Below, piece after piece: positions 16,861 through 25,266 of a stretch of 37,854 nt of DNA. Numbering within the stretch: position 1 is the first letter of the stretch; each line of letters starts with the position of its first letter. The stretch lies in contig JAHDCS010000019.1 of assembly GCA_020629755.1 (NCBI GenBank), positions 1-37,854 on the forward strand. Reading direction: 5' to 3'. Below the pieces are notes generated by a model. That model saw nothing but the letters and a program-made list of their open reading frames with translations. It ran no database searches and was not told the DNA's origin. Origin of the DNA: Flavobacteriales bacterium (GTDB taxonomy: Bacteria > Bacteroidota > Bacteroidia > Flavobacteriales_G > JALEGO01). The translations under genes were made by a program, and so were the position numbers.

Positions 16861-18573
16861 TCAATAATGAATGTCTTTGATCATCAGTTGAGTATTTACA
16901 GAGCCATTCCAATAATTTTCTTCTAAGGTATACACAATATCAAAAGGTTTTCCAGAAGTGATGTACTCAAAATGCCTCCCCATTGAAAAACCTATGCCAG
17001 AGAAAATAATTCCTTGTGCGTTTTCTTGGGTTAAAGAAAATTTAACGTGTGAATTGTCTGCCCCAACACATTTAGAATATCCTGTGTCAATAACACCAGT
17101 AGTGATAAAAACAGGTTTCATATTTTCAGGGCCAAATGGGGCCATTTGTTTTAAAATACGCAAAAATTTAGGGGTGATTTTCTCAAACTCAATTTCAGCA
17201 TCAATATCTAATACAGGCGTGCACTGTTCAGGTAAAATAGTACGGTGTACAAAGGCTTCGAACTGTTGTTTAAATACAGGAATGTTTTCTGGTTTTATCG
17301 TCAGGCCTGCAGCGTATTTATGGCCACCAAATTGTTCTAACACTTCGCTGCATGCTTCTATGGCCTGGTATACATTATAGCCTTTTACTGAGCGGGCAGA
17401 TCCGGCCGCCTTTTTTCCGCTTTTAGTGAATACAATAGTGGGTCTATAATAAGATTCAATGAGTCGAGACGCTACTATACCAATGACGCCTTTATGCCAG
17501 TGTTCGGCGTATAAAACAGTAGTTTTAGCGCTTTTAAGTTCTGGGTCATTGTGTATTGTATCTAAGGCTTCAAGGGTTGTTTTTTGATCTAGAGCTCTTC
17601 GTTCTTGGTTGTGTTCATTGATGTTTTCTGCTAATATATGGGCGGTTTTTAAATCCTGATTAATCAATAAATCTACCGCTTTTGAGGCGTGAGCGATACG
17701 TCCGGCTGCATTGATGCGTGGCCCAAGTTTAAAAACTAAGTCTTCTACACTCAAGGGTTTTTGAGTATTTCGTTTTGAGGTGTGCAAAAGCCCTGTTAAT
17801 CCTTTGTTGGCTTTTGTGTTTAATTTTTGTAATCCAAAATGAACCAAAACTCTATTTTCACCTGTTAGAGGCACAATATCACAAGCGGTAGAAACGGCAA
17901 CCAAATCCAAAAGAGAATCGGCCGGTATCTCAGGCGAATCTATCTTAGATTCTATGGCTTTGCATAGTTTGTATCCTACACCGCAGCCCGAAAGCTCTTT
18001 ATAAGGATATGTGCAGTTGGCTTGTTTTGGGTTTAATATCGCATAGGCAGCAGGTAATGTTTCGGGAGGATGGTGATGATCGCATATAATCACGTCAATG
18101 CCAAGGCTATTGGCTTTATTGACTTTGTCAACCGCTTTGATACCGCAATCTAAAGTGATCAGTAGTGTGCATCCCTCTTCTTTTGCTTTTTCAATACCCA
18201 TGAAAGAAAGTCCGTATCCTTCTTTATACCGATCAGGAATATAATAGATGATTTGAGTGGAGTGTTGCTTTAAAAAACTAAAGACTAAAGACACAGCAGT
18301 AGAGCCATCTACATCATAATCACCATAGACCATAATTTTTTGGCCCGTAATTATCGCTTGCTCTATACGATCAACCGCTTTTTGCATGCCTTTCATCATA
18401 AACGGGTCATGTAAGTGTTGCGTAGAAGGCCTAAAAAACACTTTAGCCTTTTCAAAGGTGTCTATGCCTCGAAGCACTAAAAGTCTAGCTAAAACCTGAT
18501 CAATTTCTAAAGCATTTGATAAGCTAAGTACTTTAGTATTATTGACTTTTAGCTGCTGCCATTGGATATCCAT
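16861..18573 (-). CDS. recJ: Single-stranded-DNA-specific exonuclease RecJ
   Basis: 5'-3' single-strand exonuclease used in recombination and mismatch/base-excision repair. It is full length at 570 residues. The DHH phosphoesterase motifs are present: YGDYDVDGSTA, LDCGIK and the DHH box CDHHHPP, with LNPK and GPRINAAGR further on. The DHHA1 domain carries GGHKYAAG at about residue 410, and a C-terminal OB-like domain follows. The start ATG at 18573 gives MDIQWQQLKV, usual for the family. It is divergent from the thioredoxin-fold gene; no strong promoter was found in the 89-nt gap for this strand. Confidence 0.96.
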   Translation of the reverse strand: MDIQWQQLKVNNTKVLSLSNALEIDQVLARLLVLRGIDTFEKAKVFFRPSTQHLHDPFMMKGMQKAVDRIEQAIITGQKIMVYGDYDVDGSTAVSLVFSFLKQHSTQIIYYIPDRYKEGYGLSFMGIEKAKEEGCTLLITLDCGIKAVDKVNKANSLGIDVIICDHHHPPETLPAAYAILNPKQANCTYPYKELSGCGVGYKLCKAIESKIDSPEIPADSLLDLVAVSTACDIVPLTGENRVLVHFGLQKLNTKANKGLTGLLHTSKRNTQKPLSVEDLVFKLGPRINAAGRIAHASKAVDLLINQDLKTAHILAENINEHNQERRALDQKTTLEALDTIHNDPELKSAKTTVLYAEHWHKGVIGIVASRLIESYYRPTIVFTKSGKKAAGSARSVKGYNVYQAIEACSEVLEQFGGHKYAAGLTIKPENIPVFKQQFEAFVHRTILPEQCTPVLDIDAEIEFEKITPKFLRILKQMAPFGPENMKPVFITTGVIDTGYSKCVGADNSHVKFSLTQENAQGIIFSGIGFSMGRHFEYITSGKPFDIVYTLEENYWNGSVNTQLMIKDIHY

Positions 18574-18625
18574 TTTGCCAATTTAATAAATATTCATCTC
18601 CATTAACAGTAAATAAACGTTTAAG

Positions 18626-18656
18626 TTGACTTGTGCTTTTTGAAGAGCTAACTTTA
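18626..18656 (+). promoter_or_regulatory. Candidate promoter for the thioredoxin-fold gene (TTG-N20-TAACTTTA)
   Basis: TTG at 18626-18628 and TAACTTTA at 18649-18656 are 20 nt apart. The last base differs from the TAnnTTTG consensus. The -7 element ends only 6 nt before the ATG at 18663, so the transcript would be nearly leaderless. Confidence 0.4.
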
Positions 18657-18662
18657 CAACCA

Positions 18663-19142
18663 ATGACAAAACAACATTATATAACAGCTGTTTTAATTTT
18701 ATTATTTTCAGTTATTATCTCTTCTTCAGACTGCGGTTCTTCTCAATATTATGATGGCCATACTACTGGCAATGTGTCTACAGAAGAGTTGTTTTATGAA
18801 CCTTATAGTTCGTGGGTATATCCGGTGTACGCTGATTATCAGTTTAATCAGAATTATAGTTTGAATCAAAGCAATATACACATAGAAGTTTATTTTGGGT
18901 CTTGGTGTTGGATGAGCAGACAGCACGTTCCTGAGTTTATTAAAATTGCCCAATACTATAATTTAAATCATCAGCTCTTTGAGCTTAATACAGATAAAGG
19001 GTCTACAGAAGGATTTGAACGAGGTAAAGAGATCTATTATGTGCCTACTTTTGTGGTGTACAGAAACGGAACAGAAATCGGGCGTATCATAGAGCAGTCT
19101 ACAGATTTAGCCAAAGACTTAGAGCAAATCATTAATCAATAA
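18663..19142 (+). CDS. Exported thioredoxin-fold protein with a CxxS site
   Basis: 159 residues. An N-terminal hydrophobic segment (about 6-22, YITAVLILLFSVIISS) suggests export to the periplasm; there is no proper lipobox before C24. A low-complexity Tyr/Ser/Asn-rich stretch (25-70) precedes a compact thioredoxin fold. The active-site loop reads GSWCWMS (C82, S85), so the second Cys of CxxC is replaced by Ser. The cis-Pro loop is YVPTFVVY. A CxxS site cannot carry out ordinary dithiol oxidoreduction alone but can act in monothiol exchange or isomerisation. The ATG at 18663 was chosen over a GTG at 18633 because it lies directly before the signal segment. The substrate is unknown. Confidence 0.8.
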   Translation: MTKQHYITAVLILLFSVIISSSDCGSSQYYDGHTTGNVSTEELFYEPYSSWVYPVYADYQFNQNYSLNQSNIHIEVYFGSWCWMSRQHVPEFIKIAQYYNLNHQLFELNTDKGSTEGFERGKEIYYVPTFVVYRNGTEIGRIIEQSTDLAKDLEQIINQ

Positions 19143-19178
19143 GAGCGTTCTTTTTACGACTAAAACCTAAACAATTTC

Positions 19179-19829
19179 TTACTTTTTTGAAAGCGCACCA
19201 TATTTGTGTACAATCTTAAGATGCTCAGAGGTAGAAATAAGCGCTGGATTGCAGCCTGGTTTTCCTTCAGGAATAGGGCTGTGGATTTTATCGTAGTATT
19301 CTATCCAAGCAGGATGAAAAGCCGTGTCGTTTTTTAGTTTAAAGGTCATAGGCGCTAATGAGAAAAAATCTCTATTGTAGTTGGCTCTTTTATACATTTC
19401 ATAAACCATTTCAGAGCAATAATATTGTCCATTATGCATCATGTAATACTCATCATAAGGTCTTCCTATTAATTGTTTGGCATGGCGCAAAGCCCGGCCA
19501 ATAAATTTTATGTCTCTAGAATAAATCCGGCCGACCCAAACTTTTGGATTTGATTGATCGTCAACACTTCGGGTCAAAAAGCTATCTAAGGGTGTTTTAA
19601 CCACTCTTGGCGGAACAGCTTCTAACACGTAGGGTATATTTTCTTCGATAAGTACGACCCCCATGTGCGACATGTTGGTGTTTTCTATTCCGTGCGTAAC
19701 AGATTCAATCGCCTCACAAGTTGGGCCGCAATCTAAATCTTGAAATAAAAGATCACCTTGTTGCAGCTTAAATCCAGACGAAGAACATCCCCCCAAAAAC
19801 ATAATAAATAGACCTAAAAGAACTCTCAT
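19179..19829 (-). CDS. YiiX/YebB-like permuted NlpC/P60 lipoprotein
   Basis: 216 residues. The lipoprotein signal (LGLFIMFLGGC, lipidated C15) is followed by a permuted papain-like NlpC/P60 domain. A likely catalytic set is visible: H55 in NMSHMGVV, the family acidic residue E70 in YVLEAV and the cysteine C138 in YYCSEMVYEMY, with QQGDLLFQDL at the domain start. Relatives (YiiX family) are thought to be amidases or hydrolases acting on lipids or peptidoglycan; the substrate here is unknown. It starts 6 nt after the xth stop, so rbfA, xth and this gene look like one transcript. The GGC of the lipobox is encoded within a GGGGGGAT octamer. Confidence 0.82.
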   Translation of the reverse strand: MRVLLGLFIMFLGGCSSSGFKLQQGDLLFQDLDCGPTCEAIESVTHGIENTNMSHMGVVLIEENIPYVLEAVPPRVVKTPLDSFLTRSVDDQSNPKVWVGRIYSRDIKFIGRALRHAKQLIGRPYDEYYMMHNGQYYCSEMVYEMYKRANYNRDFFSLAPMTFKLKNDTAFHPAWIEYYDKIHSPIPEGKPGCNPALISTSEHLKIVHKYGALSKK

Positions 19830-19835
19830 AGAAGG

Positions 19836-20609
19836 TTAATTTACATTAATTTCTACAACTACAGGGCAATGATCTGAATGTTTAACATTGGGTAGAATGT
19901 AGGCATTTTGAATCAAAGATTTCATCTCTTTAGAGCACATGTGGTAATCAATGCGCCATCCCTTGTTGTTGGCGCGCGCATTTGCCCGGTAACTCCACCA
20001 TGAATAATGGTGTGCATCAGTGTTGAAAAGCCTAAAGCTATCGATAAATCCAGAAGCTAAAAATTGATTTACCCAGGCTCTTTCTTCTGGTAAAAAACCT
20101 GATGTATTTGCATTTTGTTTAGGATTGTGGATGTCAATTTCGGTATGACAAATATTATAATCCCCACAAATAATAAGATGCTTATGTTGTTTTTTTAACT
20201 CTTGCGCGAGTTCAAATATGTCTTTTAAAAAGACATATTTATACGCTTGGCGCTCATCACCTGAAGTGCCAGACGGAAAATAAATATTTAAGACAGAAAA
20301 ATTGTCAAAATCGGCGCGGATGCATCGCCCCTCAAAGTCGTGCTGATCAATACCTACACCATTTTGAATATGAAGAGGTTTTTGTTTTGTTAAAATTGCG
20401 GTGCCACTATAGCCTTTTTTTTGGGCTGAAAACCAATGGCAATGATAGCCTAACTCTTGAAATAAAAGCACGGGTATTTGGTCAGGAGTGGCTTTAATTT
20501 CTTGTAGACACAGCACATCCGGTTTTTCATGTGCCATCCACCCTAAAAAGTCTTTACGCAAAGCAGCGCGAATGCCATTGACATTGTATGAGATTATTTT
20601 TTTCGTCAT
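19836..20609 (-). CDS. xth: Exodeoxyribonuclease III / AP endonuclease
   Basis: Cytoplasmic Mg2+-dependent AP endonuclease and 3' exonuclease for base-excision repair. It has 257 residues, normal length. Motifs of the EEP superfamily are present: SYNVNGIRAA at the start, CLQEIKA with the metal-binding Glu, the conserved Tyr/Ser region YFPSG, GDYNICHTEID (catalytic Asp/Asn), WVNQFLASGFIDSFR, WSYR.NARANNKGWRIDY and SDHCPVVVEI with the terminal Asp-His. It directly abuts rbfA upstream. Confidence 0.95.
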   Translation of the reverse strand: MTKKIISYNVNGIRAALRKDFLGWMAHEKPDVLCLQEIKATPDQIPVLLFQELGYHCHWFSAQKKGYSGTAILTKQKPLHIQNGVGIDQHDFEGRCIRADFDNFSVLNIYFPSGTSGDERQAYKYVFLKDIFELAQELKKQHKHLIICGDYNICHTEIDIHNPKQNANTSGFLPEERAWVNQFLASGFIDSFRLFNTDAHHYSWWSYRANARANNKGWRIDYHMCSKEMKSLIQNAYILPNVKHSDHCPVVVEINVN

Positions 20610-20945
20610 TTATTTAAGTAACTGATCAATTTTTTGGGCTTTTTCAGCAGAGTCGTCTAAATAAAATTTTAGTTCAGGTATTTTTCTTAAGTGATGTCTG
20701 AGTTTTTCAGAGAGCTTGTGTCTGATCTCTTTCTTTTCTTTATTGCAGTTGGCTATCATCTTATCTGATTGGCTGGTCGGAAAAAAACTGATGAAAATTT
20801 TTGCTGAAGATAAATCAGAGGAGACCCTACATACGGTAAAGGTTGCTAAAACTCCGGTAGTGAGATGCGAAAAATACACAGGAAATAACTGAGAGATTTC
20901 TTCTAAAATGAGTTGGCCTACCTTTTGTTGACGCACAGAATCCAT
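20610..20945 (-). CDS. rbfA: Ribosome-binding factor A
   Basis: KH-fold protein that binds the immature 30S subunit and helps process the 5' end of 16S rRNA. It has 111 residues from the ATG at 20945. Family hallmarks are the N-terminal RQQKVGQLILEEISQLF, the central strand segment FTVCRVSSDLSSAKIFISFF and the C-terminal LRHHLRKIPELKFYLDDSAEKAQKIDQLL. The longer open frame (to 20975) adds ten residues outside the family consensus. xth follows without a gap and an ABC exporter is divergent. Confidence 0.92.
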   Translation of the reverse strand: MDSVRQQKVGQLILEEISQLFPVYFSHLTTGVLATFTVCRVSSDLSSAKIFISFFPTSQSDKMIANCNKEKKEIRHKLSEKLRHHLRKIPELKFYLDDSAEKAQKIDQLLK

Positions 20946-20985
20946 AATTTCAAAGCTAAGAAAAACTAAGAACACATCCGTTATA

Positions 20986-21016
20986 TTGCTTCACACTATT
21001 AAAGCCCCTACCTTTA
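20986..21016 (+). promoter_or_regulatory. Candidate promoter for the ABC exporter gene (TTG-N20-TACCTTTA)
   Basis: TTG at 20986-20988 and TACCTTTA at 21009-21016 are separated by 20 nt. The TTG would otherwise be read as an upstream start codon. The GTG start at 21022 is only 5 nt after the -7 element. Confidence 0.4.
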
Positions 21017-21021
21017 CAGAG

Positions 21022-22866
21022 GTGAAAAAGCTGTTTAAACTTCTCAGGTTTGTTAAAAATTATCCACAGGGATTGTTTTTTAATGTGCTGTTTTACATGC
21101 TGATGATTTTGTTTTCGGTATTCTCTTTTTCGCTGTTAATCCCATTTTTGGACGTGGTCTTTCAAAAATCAGTTGAAGATTACCAAAATATTGTCGCTTT
21201 AGGCATGCCGTCTTTTTACCCAAATCCAAAGTATTTTTTAGAATTATTTACCTATAAAATTGCAGGCGTCATTTTGAATCACAGCAATGGCAAAATGAAG
21301 GTGTTAACGATTATTTGCGCCACGATTTTGGTGGCTATTTTGCTTAAAAATATAGCCCATTATTTGGCGATGTATTTTGCGGCTAATGTCAGAAATGGTG
21401 TGGTTAGAGATATCCGAAAGAGCCTGTACGATAAACTCCTTTCGTTAGATGTAGATTATTTTACAAAACACCAAAAAGGCGATTTGATTTCAAGATCTAG
21501 CCATGATATTAATGAAATTCAATACACAGTACTCACCTCTATTGAGATGATTTTTAGAGATCCGTTTGGCATTCTTTTAATTTTTTCTTTTTTGTTTGCC
21601 ATACATGTTAAACTCACCTTATTTGTATTGATTGTGATTCCGGTTACAGGGGCTATAATAGGTGTTTTGGGGTCAAATCTTAGGAAATCGGCTAAGTTAT
21701 CTAGCGAATATGCCGCACAAGTGATGTCTTTTTTTGAAGAGAGTATCTCTGGGTTAAAAATCATTAAAGGATTTGGCGCAAAAGACTATATGAAAAGCCG
21801 TTTTGATGCCTTAAATCAACAGTTAATGCGCCTAAATATTAAGGTGATGCGACAAAAAGATTTGGCATCGCCTTTAAGTGAGTTCTTATCGGTGGTTATC
21901 CTTATTTCGGTCGTTTGGTTTGGGGGGATGTTAATTATTAAAGAATCTACTTTAGACTCTTCTGAGTTCATAGGATTCTTAGCCTTGTTTTCGCAAGTTA
22001 TTCCGCATGTGAAAGGCATTGCTACAGCTCAAATGAATTTGAATCGAGGGGCCGCAGCGGCAGAGCGGATACAACATTTTTTGAATTTGCCTCAAAAGAT
22101 CATCCCCCCGAAAAAAACAGAAAGATATAAAGGCTTATCGCATAGTATTGAATGTAAGGATGTCTCGTTTTCATATGACCAAAAAACAACGGTTTTAAAC
22201 GCGGTGAATTTAACCATACATAAGGGCGAAACTTTAGCGCTTGTGGGGCCTTCAGGAGGAGGGAAAACAACCCTTACAGACTTATTGGCTCGGTTTTATG
22301 ACGCGACCCAAGGCGCTATTTACATAGATCAAAAAAACATAAAAGAGCTTGATTTACAAGGCTATTACAATACTATTGGGATGGTTACACAAGATACATT
22401 TTTGTTTCATGACACCATTTTAAATAATATTCGATTTAATACGCCAAAAGCAGATGATCAGAAGGTTATTCAGGCGGCAAAATTGGCCTATGCCGATCAA
22501 TTTATTCAAGACTTTCCTCAGGGGTATCAAACCATAGTGGGCGATAGAGGTAATAAATTGTCAGGGGGGCAAAAACAACGGATTAGTTTGGCGAGAGCGT
22601 TTTTAAAAGATCCGCAGATTCTTATTTTGGATGAAGCCACTTCGGCATTAGATGCGGCCTCTGAAGAGTGGGTGCAAAAAGCCTTAGAGACCTTAATGAA
22701 AGACCGAACCACCATTATTATTGCCCATCGGTTAAGTACCATTCAAAAAGCCGATAAAATAGCAGTGATTGACAAGGGGCGAGTGATTGAGGTTGGCATG
22801 CATGAAACACTGATTAAAAAGCAAGGTGCGTATAAAAAGCTTTATGAGCTTCAGGTTTTTTCTTAA
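21022..22866 (+). CDS. ABC exporter, fused membrane and ATPase domains (MsbA-like)
   Basis: 614 residues from a GTG at 21022, chosen because KKLFKLLRFVKNYPQG aligns with the usual N terminus and because the upstream TTG (20986) looks like a promoter box. Six membrane segments lie in the first 320 residues, with HQKGDLISRSSHDINEIQ in the coupling region. The ATPase domain has Walker A GPSGGGKTT, Q-loop MVTQDTFLF, signature LSGGQKQR, Walker B ILILDEATSALD and H-loop IIAHRLSTI. It acts as a dimer in the inner membrane. MsbA-type lipid A/phospholipid flippase is a likely role, but drug or peptide export cannot be excluded. A strong terminator follows. Confidence 0.9.
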   Translation: MKKLFKLLRFVKNYPQGLFFNVLFYMLMILFSVFSFSLLIPFLDVVFQKSVEDYQNIVALGMPSFYPNPKYFLELFTYKIAGVILNHSNGKMKVLTIICATILVAILLKNIAHYLAMYFAANVRNGVVRDIRKSLYDKLLSLDVDYFTKHQKGDLISRSSHDINEIQYTVLTSIEMIFRDPFGILLIFSFLFAIHVKLTLFVLIVIPVTGAIIGVLGSNLRKSAKLSSEYAAQVMSFFEESISGLKIIKGFGAKDYMKSRFDALNQQLMRLNIKVMRQKDLASPLSEFLSVVILISVVWFGGMLIIKESTLDSSEFIGFLALFSQVIPHVKGIATAQMNLNRGAAAAERIQHFLNLPQKIIPPKKTERYKGLSHSIECKDVSFSYDQKTTVLNAVNLTIHKGETLALVGPSGGGKTTLTDLLARFYDATQGAIYIDQKNIKELDLQGYYNTIGMVTQDTFLFHDTILNNIRFNTPKADDQKVIQAAKLAYADQFIQDFPQGYQTIVGDRGNKLSGGQKQRISLARAFLKDPQILILDEATSALDAASEEWVQKALETLMKDRTTIIIAHRLSTIQKADKIAVIDKGRVIEVGMHETLIKKQGAYKKLYELQVFS

Positions 22867-22904
22867 AACCCGGTGGTTTTTGACATCAATTCGCTTCTCT
22901 TTTT

Positions 22905-22931
22905 AGACCCAAAAAATGGGTCTTGTTTTTT
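22905..22931 (+). terminator. Rho-independent terminator after the ABC exporter gene
   Basis: A 7-bp stem AGACCCA / TGGGTCT (22905-22911 and 22917-22923) with an AAAAA loop is followed by TGTTTTTTC on the plus strand. The opposite strand has A-rich sequence after the stem, so it acts in one direction only. Confidence 0.85.
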
Positions 22932-22951
22932 CTTATAAATGCGTATCTTTA
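22923..22951 (+). promoter_or_regulatory. Candidate promoter for the T9SS cargo/gcvH operon (TTG-N18-TATCTTTA)
   Basis: TTG at 22923-22925 and TATCTTTA at 22944-22951 are 18 nt apart, and the ATG at 22974 follows 22 nt later. The TTG overlaps the last base of the terminator stem and the start of its T-tract, so the two signals are nested. Confidence 0.5.
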
Positions 22952-22973
22952 TCATTCTTAAAATAGTCTAGTT

Positions 22974-24473
22974 ATGAAATCAATATATACTTTAGTTCTA
23001 GTTTTTGCTGTCACAGCATTGTCTGCTCAAATTACAATAGATGCCAATGATTTTGGCCAATTAGGCGATCAGGTTGTAGTGGCAAGAGATAATGTACATT
23101 TTACCACTTTAGATATTACCTCTACAGGTCAACAAACCTGGGATTTTAGTGCGTTTGTGATAACGAGTTATGAGTTTAATGAGTTTTCAGACCCTATGAG
23201 TGTTGCCAATGCAGCGCAGTTTTCTAACGCTAATATTGTGTATGCGACCAGTAATTTGAATACAATGCTCAATGCAAACGCTAGCGGCGTTGATATTGTT
23301 GGCTACGACGGTGATGCCGGTCTTATTTTAGGTGGTGCAGCACTTGGCGTCGAGTTATCAGTTCCGTTTGAAGATCCGATGAATTTCATTCAGTTCCCAG
23401 CCAATTATTTAGACAGTTATACAGACACCAATACCTTTGATCGAAAAGTAGATGCTGCTTCTTTATTGCCTAATGCCCCGGTTGATTCTATCCGTGTGGT
23501 GCACAATGCCACAGCGACACATACTATTGATGCTTATGGTACAATGATTTTATTGGGCGATACCCAAGCAGTACTTAGAAAAAAGAAAATTGATTACTTT
23601 ATTGATACTATTTACATTAATGTAGCAGGCAATTGGATTATCCCCCCAAACTTTGAAGATTATTTTGATGAAAATCCAAGAAAAGATACCATTATCACCT
23701 ATGAGTGGTATGCAAAGAACAGAAAGTATCCGCTTGTAACCATTCAGACAGATGCTAAAGATAGCATCACAGCGTCTAGTTTTTTAGCAGACAGCATGCT
23801 GATTGCCAATGCGTTTTTGCAATCTAATTTATTGTGTTATGGCGATTCTAATGCCGCGGCTGTAGCTTCTGTTATCGATTTAGGCACAGCGCCTTATACG
23901 TATGCTTGGAGCAATGGCGCTAGTGGGCAAACGGCAAGTAATTTATCGTCTGGATATCAATATGTTACCATTACAGATGTAGATGGCAAAATGGGAGTGG
24001 CGGCCACTTTTGTGCCTGAAGCCCTTGAAATTGTAACTAATCCGGCTATTTCTGGTTTAGGTTGTAACGCTTGCACGGATGGGCAAATCTCACTTATTCC
24101 TTCAGGGGGTACAGCACCCTATACTTATATGTGGAGTGGTGGGCAAACCAGCAGTACTATTTCTTCTCTCGATTCAGGAAATTATTCGGTAACGGTGACT
24201 GATGCTAATGCCTGTTCTGTATCTGAGGCTTTTTACGTGTTCCCACTTTCTCTTAAGTCTCTTGAAGAGAAAGCACCGCTTTTGGTATATCCTAATCCGA
24301 GCCGTGGCCTCTTACATTTAGAATACGAATCTGTAGTTAACATTTTTGATGTATCAGGTGCACTTGTTTTAAGCCTCAATCCGGTTGATCATGTGCTTGA
24401 TCTTTCAGCACTTCCAAAGGGCGCTTATTTTATTGAGCAAGAAAATAAATATTCAAAAGTCATTCTTAAATAG
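22974..24473 (+). CDS. T9SS-exported protein with two SprB-type repeats
   Basis: 499 residues. A signal peptide (YTLVLVFAVTALSAQ) is cleaved near residue 18. Residues 20-280 form a unique domain that I do not recognise. Two SprB-like repeats follow (TAPYTYAWSNGASGQTASNL and GGTAPYTYMWSGGQTSSTI, each ending in VTITD or VTVTD). A type A sorting domain with YPNP at 439-442 ends in LSALPKGAYFIEQENKYSKVILK. It is expected to be secreted across the outer membrane by T9SS. gcvH begins 11 nt after the stop. From memory, flavobacterial gcvH-vanZ-tonB clusters often follow sprA; here this cargo gene occupies that place. Confidence 0.85.
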   Translation: MKSIYTLVLVFAVTALSAQITIDANDFGQLGDQVVVARDNVHFTTLDITSTGQQTWDFSAFVITSYEFNEFSDPMSVANAAQFSNANIVYATSNLNTMLNANASGVDIVGYDGDAGLILGGAALGVELSVPFEDPMNFIQFPANYLDSYTDTNTFDRKVDAASLLPNAPVDSIRVVHNATATHTIDAYGTMILLGDTQAVLRKKKIDYFIDTIYINVAGNWIIPPNFEDYFDENPRKDTIITYEWYAKNRKYPLVTIQTDAKDSITASSFLADSMLIANAFLQSNLLCYGDSNAAAVASVIDLGTAPYTYAWSNGASGQTASNLSSGYQYVTITDVDGKMGVAATFVPEALEIVTNPAISGLGCNACTDGQISLIPSGGTAPYTYMWSGGQTSSTISSLDSGNYSVTVTDANACSVSEAFYVFPLSLKSLEEKAPLLVYPNPSRGLLHLEYESVVNIFDVSGALVLSLNPVDHVLDLSALPKGAYFIEQENKYSKVILK

Positions 24474-24484
24474 TTTACCAAATT

Positions 24485-24862
24485 ATGATTCCTGAAGGTT
24501 TAAAATATACCAAAGAGCACGAATGGGTTAAAATAGAGGGCGATACCGCCATAGTTGGCATTACAGATTTTGCCCAAAAAGAACTAGGCGATATTGTCTT
24601 TGTTGAAATTGATACAGAAGGAGAGCGCTTAGAAAAAGACGACATATTCGGAAGCATTGAAGCGGTAAAAACAGTATCTGATTTATTTATGCCTCTAAAT
24701 GGAGAAATTATTGAGGTTAACACTGCTTTAGCTGACGCCGCTGAAGTTGTAAACACAGATGCTTATCAAGAGGGCTGGATGATTAAAATAAAGATTGAAG
24801 ATCCTGCTCAAATTGATGATTTGATGTCTGCAGACCAGTATGCCGCTCACATACAAGGCTAA
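24485..24862 (+). CDS. gcvH: Glycine cleavage system H protein
   Basis: Lipoyl carrier that shuttles the aminomethyl group between the P, T and L proteins of glycine cleavage. It has 125 residues, the normal length. The N terminus IPEGLKYTKEHEWV and the lipoylation site SIEAVKTVSDLFMP (K62) are clear, as is the segment GEIIEVN and the C-terminal GWMIKIK. The gene sits between envelope genes, so its transcription is probably tied to them. The VanZ-like start overlaps its 3' end by 23 nt. Confidence 0.97.
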   Translation: MIPEGLKYTKEHEWVKIEGDTAIVGITDFAQKELGDIVFVEIDTEGERLEKDDIFGSIEAVKTVSDLFMPLNGEIIEVNTALADAAEVVNTDAYQEGWMIKIKIEDPAQIDDLMSADQYAAHIQG

Positions 24863-25214
24863 TAGAAAAGTACATAAGCTAGCATTCTTTTTTTGGCTTG
24901 GCTTAACTGCCTTTTTATGTTTAAGCCCAGGAAATGATCAGCCACCTCTTTTTTGGTTTGATGGATTAGATAAGTTGGTTCATTTTATATTGTTTTTTGT
25001 GCTTTGTTTTTTGGGGGGATTAGCCTACGGCGTATACAAAAAGAATTTGCTTGTAGGGTTGTTTTTATCAGCCGTTTTTTTTGAAGGAGCGCAAATGTAT
25101 ATCCCACTTAGAAGTTTTGAAATCGTAGATTTAGCTATGAATTTTTTTGGTGTTTTATTCGGAGGGATCATCCACGCAGTTGTATGTAAACCAAAGTCTG
25201 CCTTTTTTAAATAG
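24840..25214 (+). CDS. VanZ-like small membrane protein
   Basis: 124 residues with three or four membrane segments (LAFFFWLGLTAFLCLSP, LVHFILFFVLCFLGGLAYG, LLVGLFLSAVFFEGAQ and MNFFGVLFGGIIHAVVC). The pattern DKLVHFILFFVL and EGAQMYIPLRSFEIVDLAMNFFGVLFG are hallmarks of the VanZ-like family. The function of chromosomal VanZ-like proteins outside vancomycin/teicoplanin clusters is unknown. The start overlaps gcvH by 23 nt. A GGGGGGAT octamer encodes part of the second membrane segment. Confidence 0.85.
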   Translation: MPLTYKANRKVHKLAFFFWLGLTAFLCLSPGNDQPPLFWFDGLDKLVHFILFFVLCFLGGLAYGVYKKNLLVGLFLSAVFFEGAQMYIPLRSFEIVDLAMNFFGVLFGGIIHAVVCKPKSAFFK

Positions 25215-25266
25215 GCATAGACACTTTGACTAAATTTTTGTACATTTAGATCTTAACTTTAGGTTT

